The notes under the pieces: generated by a model | Told to the model about the DNA's origin: nothing | Databases searched by the model: none | Seen by the model: only the letters and a program-made list of their open reading frames with translations | Part shown: piece by piece, positions 1 through 6,354 of the stretch | Position numbering within the stretch: position 1 is the first letter of the stretch | Layout of the letters: the number at the start of each line of letters is the position of its first letter | Made by a program: the position numbers and the translations under genes | Origin: Planctomycetota bacterium | GTDB taxonomy: Bacteria > Planctomycetota > Phycisphaerae > Phycisphaerales > SM1A02 | Direction of reading: 5' to 3' | Assembly (NCBI GenBank): GCA_027295365.1 | Contig: JAPULD010000022.1 | Coordinates: 1-8,434 of the forward strand | DNA length: 8,434 bases

Positions 1-269
1 GCGGTCTGGACGATGTTGTTTTCCAGGATGTTCGAGTTGCGAAACGCCCGAAGCACCGCCATGGAGATGACCGCGGCGGGGATCGACGCGGACACGGTCA
101 TCCCGGCCAGCAGGCCGAGGTAGGCGTTTGCTCCAGCCAGAAGCACCGAAAGGATGATCCCCAGGATCACGGCCTTTACCGTAATCTCGGGCAGGATTGT
201 CGAAGCGGGGATGTAAGGCTCGTGACGTTTGTCACCCGAGGCCGACGTCGTGTGTTCATCGCCACTCAT
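1..269 (-). CDS. OPT-family oligopeptide transporter, N-terminal part (runs off the window)
   Basis: Only the first 89 residues are visible; the frame stays open to base 1. A hydrophilic head of about 26 residues is followed by a family-typical stretch: PEITVKAVILG (27-37), the first membrane helix (about 33-51), then ANAYLGLLAGMTVSASIP (47-64) and SNILENNIVQT (79-89). The ANAYLG-AGMTVSASIPAAVISM pattern is the N-terminal hallmark of prokaryotic OPT transporters, which usually have 600-700 residues and couple uptake of oligopeptides or metal-chelate-like compounds to the proton gradient in the inner membrane. The ATG at 269 is preceded by GAGGA at 276-280 with a 6-base gap, which supports this start. 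It lies 55 bp behind the POT gene with no terminator between, so the two are probably co-transcribed. The substrate cannot be told from this fragment. Family assignment is by recognising the motif, not by a search. Confidence 0.88.
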   Translation of the reverse strand, partial: MSGDEHTTSASGDKRHEPYIPASTILPEITVKAVILGIILSVLLAGANAYLGLLAGMTVSASIPAAVISMAVLRAFRNSNILENNIVQT

Positions 270-324
270 GAAAGATCCTCATGCTGGACAGGCGACACGC
301 ATGATTCGCTCGCCGCACTCGTGC

Positions 325-1740
325 TTAGGTATCTCCGATGCCTTCCGCCTTCGCTTCGCTGGCCACTTCTTCTTCATCGCCTTCCTGCAAATACGTTTTC
401 CCTTTGTACATCTTGGAGACGAAGATAAAGACCACCGAGGTGATGACCATCAGAATGGTGAAGAACCAGTAGTAGCTCGCGCCTTCGAGTTTGACGGTTC
501 CATCATCGTTCTGGATGAAGAAGTTCACCGCTGCGGCGAACAGGTTGCCCAACGAGATCCCCAGGAAGTAGATGCCCATGATGAAGGACTTCATCTTCTT
601 GGGGGCCTGGGTGTACGCGAATTCGAGCGACGTGATGGAGACCATGACTTCCGCGGCCGTCAGTACGAAATACGCAACGAACTGCCATCCGATGTTGGGC
701 GTGGCTCCACCATCAATGCGCATCTGGATCCAGCCCGAGATGGCGAACGCCCCCGCGGTCAGGAACAGGCCGATCGACATCTTCCGCATGGGGGTCATCT
801 TGAAGACCTTGTCCACCTGGGGATAAATTAAGTAGGTGAAGGTCGGAATAAGCACGAGAATCAGGAAGGGATTGACGGCTTGAATCTGCGAAGGAAGCCA
901 GCTGATGCCCATGAAATCCAGGTTCATGTGGGTGGCTTGAATGACCCACGCCGAACCGGACTGGTCGAAGATCGCCCAGAACATGGGAATGAAGATGAGG
1001 AAGATGGGCGAGAGGTTGAGAATCGCCCGAAGACCGTCTTTGCTGAAGGTCTCTTCGATGAATTTGTTCATACCGGCGGCGGGAATGTGGACGAACTTCT
1101 TGCGCCCCATCCAAAAGATAAGTGTGGCGAGAGCCATGAGAACACCGGGTGTCCCGAAGGCGAGCCAAGGCCCGACTTTCGCGAGAAGCAAGGGCGTCAA
1201 CAGCGAACTCGTCACCGCGCCAACGTTGATGGAGAAGTAGAACCAACTGAAGATCTTCGACACCAGGTGCTTGTTTGATTTTCCGAACTGGTCGCCCACG
1301 TTGGCCGAGACGCAGGGCTTGATGCCCCCCGCCCCCACCGCGATGAAGGCCAGTCCGACAAACAGCCACGTCCTGGGCTCGGCGATTCCCGTCCCGATCC
1401 CCGTGTCGCCCATCGCCAGGCAGGCATGCCCGACGCAATACCCCATGGAAAGGATCATGATGGTCTTGAATTTGCCCCAGAGGATGTCCGCAATCAACGC
1501 CCCGAGGATGGGGAAGAAATACGCCGCGGCCGTGAAGAGGTGGTACACCGTTTTGGCGTCCTCTTCGGACATGTAATCGGGCTCACCGGCCGAGTTGATG
1601 AGGTACGTGGTCATGAAAACCGTCAGGATGCTCTTCATCCCGTAGAAGCTGAATCGTTCGGCGACTTCGTTGCCAATGATAAAAGGAACGCCCGAGGGCA
1701 TACGAGTCGTGTCTACGGGGACGGTGCGATACTTGGTCAT
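325..1740 (-). CDS. POT/PTR-family proton-dependent di-/tripeptide transporter
   Basis: A 471-residue inner-membrane protein of the MFS fold with about 12-14 helices, expected to import di- and tripeptides with protons. Visible hallmarks: the TM1 proton-coupling motif ExxER (E25, E28, R29 in NEVAERFSFYG); GAGGIKPCVSA (136-146) with the TM4 lysine K141; the PTR2 signature FYFSINVGA (167-175); FWAIFDQSGSAW (254-265) in TM7; and SLEFAYTQAP (371-380), whose E373 corresponds to the TM10 glutamate that binds the peptide N-terminus. Several of these read closer to animal PepT/SLC15 proteins than to E. coli DtpA-type carriers. The tail (452-471) is hydrophilic and acidic. An in-frame ATG 54 bp upstream exists, but 1740 is preferred: it has GAGGAG upstream and places the ExxER motif at the usual distance from the N-terminus. 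The downstream neighbour is a second peptide-type transporter (OPT); upstream is a small asparaginase-like gene. Specificity among peptides is not determinable. Confidence 0.95.
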   Translation of the reverse strand: MTKYRTVPVDTTRMPSGVPFIIGNEVAERFSFYGMKSILTVFMTTYLINSAGEPDYMSEEDAKTVYHLFTAAAYFFPILGALIADILWGKFKTIMILSMGYCVGHACLAMGDTGIGTGIAEPRTWLFVGLAFIAVGAGGIKPCVSANVGDQFGKSNKHLVSKIFSWFYFSINVGAVTSSLLTPLLLAKVGPWLAFGTPGVLMALATLIFWMGRKKFVHIPAAGMNKFIEETFSKDGLRAILNLSPIFLIFIPMFWAIFDQSGSAWVIQATHMNLDFMGISWLPSQIQAVNPFLILVLIPTFTYLIYPQVDKVFKMTPMRKMSIGLFLTAGAFAISGWIQMRIDGGATPNIGWQFVAYFVLTAAEVMVSITSLEFAYTQAPKKMKSFIMGIYFLGISLGNLFAAAVNFFIQNDDGTVKLEGASYYWFFTILMVITSVVFIFVSKMYKGKTYLQEGDEEEVASEAKAEGIGDT

Positions 1741-1750
1741 TGCGAAATCA

Positions 1751-1756
1751 CTCCTC
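1751..1756 (-). promoter_or_regulatory. Ribosome binding site that decides the POT transporter start
   Basis: GAGGAG on the minus strand lies 10 bases before the ATG at 1740. It sits inside the longer reading frame that would start at 1794, so it favours the shorter, family-typical N-terminus. Confidence 0.6.
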
Positions 1757-1858
1757 GAAGTCGCTTCAAACTGGCTCGGGCAAAATTGGGCCACAGCGTA
1801 GCATAATGCCGGGCTCTGGGTCGTAAGACTCGATCAAATTGAAACCAATCCAACGATC

Positions 1859-2395
1859 TCAGGTTTTCTCTGATTTGATATACGTACCCCGCTCGTAGTC
1901 CTTCTCAACCCCCGGGAATTGCAACACCTTGTTATGCATCGCCACGTACACGCCCGGGGCGAGGATCTGGACCGCCAGGAGGGCTTCGGTGAAATTCTGG
2001 ACCGCATCGGTGTTTCGCATGATGTAGGGCCTCATGGCCCCGGTGAGGACGATGGGCACCCTCGCTTCCCCCCCGGAGGCAGGTCCGGATAACAAGTCAT
2101 GGATCCGATCGCCCGAGGTGGTCAGTCGATCGGTGCCATGAACGATCACCACGCCATCATGGGTCTCCGCCTTCTCCCGAGCCGTCTTGGCAATGAGGGC
2201 ATGGTCCGCTTCGTCCATGTCGAGGCTGTCCTTGTTGAGCAAAGGCACCCGAACGATCTCGATGCCCTCAATCTCCAGGGAAGCGAGCATGTAGTCCAGC
2301 ACACTGAGCTTATTGGAGAGAACCCCCGACAACTCATCGTAGGTCTTTTCGATGGTCCCGCCGGTCGAGATGAGGGCGATGCTTTTCCTGGGCAT
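1859..2395 (-). CDS. Single-domain asparaginase-like protein (N-terminal asparaginase domain only)
   Basis: A 178-residue soluble protein, probably cytoplasmic, as no signal peptide is seen. It matches the catalytic N-terminal domain of L-asparaginases. STGGTIEKTYD (10-20) carries the nucleophile threonine T14 and a possible hinge tyrosine Y19; DSLDM (56-60) aligns with the Ser-x-Asp-Met substrate loop; HGTDR (86-90) supplies T88 and D89; LTGAMRP (117-123) is the conserved core; and K165 aligns by eye with the catalytic lysine (K162 of E. coli AnsB). Classical asparaginases have 320-350 residues with a C-terminal domain that completes the partner subunit's active site. That domain is absent, and no remnant follows the stop. 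Stand-alone short forms exist in databases as far as I recall, so this need not be a broken gene. The ATG at 2395 has no clear ribosome site. An in-frame GTG at 2408-2410 with AGGGG just upstream would add five residues. Likely role: hydrolysis of asparagine or a related amide. Activity is unproven. Confidence 0.85.
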   Translation of the reverse strand: MPRKSIALISTGGTIEKTYDELSGVLSNKLSVLDYMLASLEIEGIEIVRVPLLNKDSLDMDEADHALIAKTAREKAETHDGVVIVHGTDRLTTSGDRIHDLLSGPASGGEARVPIVLTGAMRPYIMRNTDAVQNFTEALLAVQILAPGVYVAMHNKVLQFPGVEKDYERGTYIKSEKT

Positions 2396-2420
2396 GAGGG
2401 GATGATACACACTTCCCCTT

Positions 2421-2450
2421 CCCTCCCTTGAAGGACGGATCGAGGGAGGG
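2421..2450. repeat. Polypyrimidine/polypurine inverted repeat upstream of the asparaginase-like gene
   Basis: CCCTCCCT (2421-2428) and AGGGAGGG (2443-2450) form a perfect 8-bp stem with a 14-base loop. It lies 26 bases ahead of the chosen asparaginase ATG, so it would be in the 5' leader. There it could influence translation or simply be a dispersed element. The composition resembles the hairpin at 2516-2537. Confidence 0.5.
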
Positions 2451-2503
2451 CGGTGCGATCGCATCAACTTCATCGAAAGGACAAACAGAAACTTGAAATC
2501 TCA

Positions 2504-2537
2504 CCCTCTCCCCGGCCCTCTCCCTCAAGGGAGAGGG
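2504..2537. repeat. REP-like hairpin just after the DUF255 lipoprotein stop
   Basis: CCCTCTCCC (2516-2524), loop TCAA, GGGAGAGGG (2529-2537) makes a perfect 9-bp stem. A second copy of CCCTCTCCC at 2504-2512 is a direct repeat that could pair with the same right arm, giving two alternative folds. On the minus strand the hairpin begins 9 bases after the TGA at 2547-2549. No T-tract follows, so it is a weak intrinsic terminator at best; a message-stabilising or REP-type role is equally possible. Very similar CCCTCTCCC-based palindromes are dispersed between genes in many GC-rich genomes. Confidence 0.55.
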
Positions 2538-2546
2538 AGCAACTCA

Positions 2547-5126
2547 TCACTTGCCGACAATGGTCAACGGGACAGTTTCCGTGGATGGCATGAGGCACGC
2601 CTGATCAGTGCAAGCCTGCCATGTGACGGTGATCATCGGGGTTCCGGTGACCGGTCCGTTGCGTTGGATGCGAATCGGGATCTCAATCGTTCCCGTATGG
2701 ACCTTCATGGGCTCTTCGGCAATCGCCTTGGCCTCATAAGCCTCGCTCTGGGGATACTCCACCTCGAACAAGAGCCCTGAGGCATCCTGCAAGGAGACCT
2801 TCAAGGGAATCAGGAAATCGATCCCGGGTTCGTGGGCGTTGATGTGATATCCCTTCTTGATCTCAAGCGTCAGAAGCAGCGTGATCTGCTCGTCCTGCGC
2901 CAGTTCCATCCGGGCCTGATCGACCCAGGCGGTCACCGCGGCATCGCCAAACTCTTGCCGAGCCGGGGAATCCGGGGAAGTCGGCGAATCAACCGCCACG
3001 GGTATTTCGTCCTGAGGCAATACTCGCTCAGGATAGTTCTCGATAAATCGGTGCAAGGCCTTCGTCGCCATGATCGGTCCCCGGGGTTGCCTTGCGATGA
3101 CCGCACTGAAACTCTCCAGCGACTTCTGGGCGTCATTGAGAAAACGCTCGTCCCCGGTCGCTTCGTACAGTTCGAGCAAGTTGTTGAGCATGGCCGAATT
3201 GGCGCAGGGCATCGCCCCGTCGTAAGAGCTCTTGGTGCGCACGAACAGATCCGACTGGTCGGGCAGCGTATCGAAATACCCCCCATTGACTTCGTTCCAG
3301 AACCGGTCCCGCATCAAGCCCGCCAGTTGGACCGCTTCATCGAGCCATCGTGAATCCATGGTTGCCTGGTGCAAGGCCAACAACCCCCGGATCATCAACG
3401 CGTAGTCTTCGGCGAAGGCCTGAATCTTGCTGACGCCATTTCGATGCGTACGGAGCAGGCCTCCGGCATCATCTCTCATCTCAGAAAGCACGAAGTCCGC
3501 AGCTTTCACCGCGATGTCAATGTACTTCTGTTCATCCAGCACACGCCCCCCATCGGCGTACCCCTTGATCATCAAGCCATTCCAACCCGCAATGATCTTA
3601 TCGTCCAGACGTGGTTGCTTGCGCCGATTGCGCACCTGGAGCAACGTCTCGTTCGCTTGTTTCAAGCGTTCATTGAATTCGTCAAGCTCGAGTCCCTGGC
3701 CTTTGGCGATGGCATCAGGGCGATCGACGAGATGAATCACATGCGTCATTCCATCTTCAGGATGATGGGGATCACGAAAATTTGGCCCCAGATTCAGGCC
3801 ATACGCAATTTTCGTCAATTCGATCAGGTCGCCTTGATCGCTCGCCTGTAGGGCCGCTTCCACCTGCTCTGGCATCCAGACGTAATTCTGACCTTCACGA
3901 CCATCCACCTCTGCGTCCAGCGCGCTGTAGAAACCGCCACTTTCATCGGTCAACTCACGCTGCACGAACTCGAAGATCTCGCGAATGATCTCAGCGTAAT
4001 ACGGATCCTGCGACCGCTCGTACGCCATCGCGTAGGTAGTCGCGAGTTGGCCATTGTCATACAGCATCTTCTCGAAATGCGGCACCAACCATTTGGCGTC
4101 GGTGCTGTAGCGATGGAAGCCCCCACCGATCTGATCGTACATCCCACCCATCGCCATTCGATCAAGCGTGTGGAGAATCGAACCTCGCACGTCGGACCGA
4201 TCCCAGGCCGTCTCGATGAGGAAGTCCAGGCCTACGGACATTGGAAATTTGGGTGCGCCGCCATAGCCTCCCATTTCAAAGTCGTACGACGACATCATCT
4301 CGTTCGCCACTCCGATAACCATTCGCTCATTGAGCGGGAATACTTTGATCGGCCGAGCGAGATTCTGCTCCACAGCCTGCGCAATCTTGTTGGCCTGGTT
4401 CACAACGTCGTTGGGTCTCGTCTCCCATACAGCTGCAAGTTGTGTGAGCATGCTCTTGAAGCCGGGGCGTCCCTGGCTGTCATCAGGCGGAAAGTAGGTT
4501 CCTCCGAAATAGGGCTTGAGTCCCTGAGGCTCGAGAAACACGGACAAGGGCCAGCCTCCCCGACCCGTCAAGACCTGCACGGCTCCCATATAAATGTCAT
4601 CCACATCAGGTCGCTCCTCCCGATCAACCTTGATGCACACAAAGAGCTTGTTCATGATCGCCGCGACCTCTTCGCTCTCGAAGCTTTCGCGTTCCATGAC
4701 GTGACACCAGTAGCAGGTTGAATAGCCAATGCTGAGAAAGATGGGCTTGTTCAACGATCGAGCCAACTCGAATGCCTCTTCACCCCAGGGATACCAGTCC
4801 ACGGGATTGTGAGCGTGTTGAAGCAGATAGGGGCTGCTCTCGTCGATCAGTCGATTCGTATGCGCATGGGTGGAAGCTGCATCGCCTTCATCATGACTAT
4901 GACCATGCGCCGAAGAGGCCTTATCCTGTGACATCGCCTTGGTTTCCTCTGGCTTTGATGGTGTATCCTGAGTTTGGGTTTCCATGGACTTGGCTCCAAC
5001 GGCTTGGATCTGAGGCTCTGAGGATTGCCCCGCAGAGTCTTCCCGAGCGACCTCAGGCGTCGCGGGTTCACAACCCATGAGCCCCCCGAGAAGCAATCCC
5101 AATACAACATAAACTGGTTTCATCAT
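2547..5126 (-). CDS. Lipoprotein with DUF255 thioredoxin-like domain, helical barrel and C-terminal DsbD-type domain
   Basis: 859 residues. The N-terminus is a lipoprotein signal: a hydrophobic stretch (5-17) ending in the lipobox LMGC with C19. A disordered, charged region (20-90) follows and ends in a His-rich patch (H74, H76, H78, H87, H89). The DUF255/YyaL-SSP411 domain begins at NRLIDESSPYLLQHAHNPVDW (around 91-111). It has the thioredoxin-like CYWC (C138, C141) and GGWP (190-193) with the probable cis-proline. An alpha-helical barrel like the N-acylglucosamine 2-epimerase fold runs to about 700 (GGYGGAPKFP, GGGFHRYSTD, PHFEKMLYDN, AGWNGLMI). The last ~125 residues form a beta-rich domain like the DsbD N-terminal/DsbC-like family. 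It ends in WQACTDQACLMP with the redox pair C839/C844. Typical DUF255 proteins have about 600-750 residues and no lipid anchor, so this is an enlarged, exported form. Two adjacent ATGs (5126, 5123) follow an AGGA-type ribosome site. Inferred role: thiol-disulfide chemistry in the periplasm. Substrate and enzymatic activity are unknown. Confidence 0.92.
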   Translation of the reverse strand: MMKPVYVVLGLLLGGLMGCEPATPEVAREDSAGQSSEPQIQAVGAKSMETQTQDTPSKPEETKAMSQDKASSAHGHSHDEGDAASTHAHTNRLIDESSPYLLQHAHNPVDWYPWGEEAFELARSLNKPIFLSIGYSTCYWCHVMERESFESEEVAAIMNKLFVCIKVDREERPDVDDIYMGAVQVLTGRGGWPLSVFLEPQGLKPYFGGTYFPPDDSQGRPGFKSMLTQLAAVWETRPNDVVNQANKIAQAVEQNLARPIKVFPLNERMVIGVANEMMSSYDFEMGGYGGAPKFPMSVGLDFLIETAWDRSDVRGSILHTLDRMAMGGMYDQIGGGFHRYSTDAKWLVPHFEKMLYDNGQLATTYAMAYERSQDPYYAEIIREIFEFVQRELTDESGGFYSALDAEVDGREGQNYVWMPEQVEAALQASDQGDLIELTKIAYGLNLGPNFRDPHHPEDGMTHVIHLVDRPDAIAKGQGLELDEFNERLKQANETLLQVRNRRKQPRLDDKIIAGWNGLMIKGYADGGRVLDEQKYIDIAVKAADFVLSEMRDDAGGLLRTHRNGVSKIQAFAEDYALMIRGLLALHQATMDSRWLDEAVQLAGLMRDRFWNEVNGGYFDTLPDQSDLFVRTKSSYDGAMPCANSAMLNNLLELYEATGDERFLNDAQKSLESFSAVIARQPRGPIMATKALHRFIENYPERVLPQDEIPVAVDSPTSPDSPARQEFGDAAVTAWVDQARMELAQDEQITLLLTLEIKKGYHINAHEPGIDFLIPLKVSLQDASGLLFEVEYPQSEAYEAKAIAEEPMKVHTGTIEIPIRIQRNGPVTGTPMITVTWQACTDQACLMPSTETVPLTIVGK

Positions 5127-5238
5127 GTGTGCATCCTAGTCCTCAAGCGATATCGACCCTCGAATTCTTCCCAATCCCAATGTATTTCGTTGACCCACTG
5201 ATCTTTAGGCATGAATCTTGACAGGCAAAATCCCAACA
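5127..5238. promoter_or_regulatory. Divergent intergenic region, probable promoters for both directions
   Basis: This is the only gap between the minus-strand lipoprotein and the plus-strand membrane protein pair, so both transcription units should start here. Candidates are weak. On the plus strand, TTGACC at 5190-5195 has a poor -10 (ATGAAT, 5211-5216, 15-base spacing). On the minus strand, TTGGGA is followed by TATCGC after 16 bases. The perfect TTGACA at 5218-5223 has no matching -10 at the right distance. No operator-like palindrome was recognised. Confidence 0.3.
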
Positions 5239-6252
5239 ATGTCGAGGATAGAGACGCATTTCCTTATGAACGAATTGACCCAAAGTATCCAGAGTTTGCC
5301 TTTTGCCAGCCTCGTCGTTTCGACGTTGCTCGTCGTGATCGGTCTGATCCTCTGGGCTGCGGGGCGTCGGGTGCTCAAGCCCAGCTTTGCCGCACTGGCG
5401 TTGATTGCCGGGGCCGCGCTTGGATGGTTGATCGGGAGTCGGATGGATTTTGGCGTACCTCCCTGGGCCTATGCCTCCATTATCGCCTTGCTTTGCATGT
5501 GTTTCGCTGCTCTGGCCTTTCGGGCCCTGATCGCTACCAGCATGGCCTTGGTGGTCGCTTTGGCGGCTCCGTTGGCCCTCTGGGGTGGTGCCGAACTGCG
5601 AGGCGGCTCATCGGAGTTTGGCCAGCCAGATGAATCCATCTTCCAACTAGGAGGAGGCGGAAACTCGGCGAATAATAAAGAAAACGTTGATTCTGATCCA
5701 GAAAATGATGAAATCGACAATTGGTTGAGTGATCGCTTTGGTGATCCTGAGAGTGAACCCGAGAAGGTTTCGGATCAGACGGATGATGACCAAGAAGAGC
5801 TCGAATCTGATACCGTCAATCTCACCGACGAATTGCAGTCCATGGCCAACAAGCTTGATCTGGTCATCTCGATCGATGACAACACCGAGAAGCAGATCGT
5901 CGCCGCGGGAAGCTATGCCCGGGCCATCTCCGATTGGGCCATCACAATCTGGAACCATACGCCTGAAAATCTGCGTTTCAGTCTGACTGTGACCTCAGTT
6001 GTCGGTGGCATCACGGGGTTGCTGATGGGCGTGCTCGCTTCCTCATTCTGCATCTCGATCGTCACGTCGTTCGGGGGCTCGATGCTGTGGCTCGCTTCCA
6101 CCGTAGCCTTGGCTCGCGAAATGGAGCTTTCGGAGAATCTCTACACCCAGATGCCCCCTGAAACATGGCTTCTTGGATGGGTAGGGATCGCAATTATCGG
6201 GCTTGTTATTCAGTGGATCTTCCGCCCGGCGAAAGCCGATAACAGCGGCTGA
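5239..6252 (+). CDS. Seven-helix membrane protein, probably TM198-like, with an acidic loop (hypothetical)
   Basis: 337 residues from the ATG at 5239. Predicted helices lie at about 22-41, 47-66, 75-94, 97-117, 246-267, 269-291 and 309-328. Residues 118-245 between helices 4 and 5 form a long hydrophilic insertion very rich in Asp and Glu (for example DPENDEIDNW and DQTDDDQEELESD). The positive loop GRRVLK after helix 1 suggests N-out topology, which would place the acidic loop outside the cytoplasm. By eye the helices match the next gene: GRRVLKPSFAALALIAGAALG here against GYNWHKWIVVVLAFMGGIVLG, and TSFGGSMLWLAST against TSIGGAAMIVLGT. The relation to the TM7S3/TM198 (DUF4203) family is therefore inferred mostly through that paralogue. 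The start is uncertain: no strong ribosome site precedes 5239 (AGG 13 bases upstream). An ATG at 5266 would drop nine residues, and a TTG at 5218 with AGG eight bases upstream would add seven. Function unknown. Confidence 0.8.
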   Translation: MSRIETHFLMNELTQSIQSLPFASLVVSTLLVVIGLILWAAGRRVLKPSFAALALIAGAALGWLIGSRMDFGVPPWAYASIIALLCMCFAALAFRALIATSMALVVALAAPLALWGGAELRGGSSEFGQPDESIFQLGGGGNSANNKENVDSDPENDEIDNWLSDRFGDPESEPEKVSDQTDDDQEELESDTVNLTDELQSMANKLDLVISIDDNTEKQIVAAGSYARAISDWAITIWNHTPENLRFSLTVTSVVGGITGLLMGVLASSFCISIVTSFGGSMLWLASTVALAREMELSENLYTQMPPETWLLGWVGIAIIGLVIQWIFRPAKADNSG

Positions 6253-6266
6253 ACCGCGCTCGGATT

Positions 6267-6318
6267 GTTTCCCGAACGCCTTGCAAACAAACGACGGATC
6301 GGAGTTCGCTTGGGAAAC
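6267..6318 (+). other. Interrupted inverted repeat in the leader between the paired membrane protein genes
   Basis: GTTTCCC (6267-6273) pairs with GGGAAAC (6312-6318), and the adjoining GAAC (6274-6277) pairs with GTTC (6304-6307) after a 4-base bulge. The loop is 26 bases. It lies 14 bases after the first gene's stop and 36 before the second gene's start. No T-tract follows. It may be an mRNA fold that tunes expression of the second gene, or chance. Confidence 0.3.
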
Positions 6319-6343
6319 CGCAGGCGCATCCTTTACGTATCTT

Positions 6344-6347
6344 GAGG
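6344..6347 (+). promoter_or_regulatory. Ribosome binding site that decides the second membrane protein start
   Basis: GAGG lies only one base before the ATG at 6349 but seven bases before the ATG at 6355. The proper spacing favours 6355, in the same frame and two codons shorter. Confidence 0.6.
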
Positions 6348-6354
6348 TATGACC

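Noticed and set aside
713..1438. 241-residue minus-strand frame inside the POT gene
   Set aside because: Same strand but shifted frame, Arg/His/Gly-rich and without motifs. The POT frame carries all the family signatures.
1741..1794. N-terminal extension of the POT transporter from the ATG at 1794
   Set aside because: It would add 18 polar residues not typical of the family, and it contains the GAGGAG ribosome site used for the ATG at 1740.
1741..1858. Promoter for the POT-OPT pair in the gap before it
   Set aside because: A minus-strand TATGCT could be a -10, but the hexamer 17 bases upstream (TCTTAC) is a poor -35. This is too weak to list as a promoter, and no terminator hairpin was seen after the asparaginase-like gene either.
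2396..2473. N-terminal extension of the asparaginase-like protein from the ATG at 2473
   Set aside because: The added 26 residues are coded by the inverted repeat at 2421-2450, look like low-complexity Arg/Ser/Pro sequence, and precede the point where the family fold begins.
4047..4721. 224-residue plus-strand frame opposite the DUF255 gene
   Set aside because: Antisense to the best-conserved part of the DUF255 domain; no recognisable domain or ribosome site.
5211..5633. 140-residue plus-strand frame starting with ATG at 5211
   Set aside because: Overlaps the first membrane protein in another frame, is Arg/Cys-rich without hydrophobic structure, and ends within the real gene.
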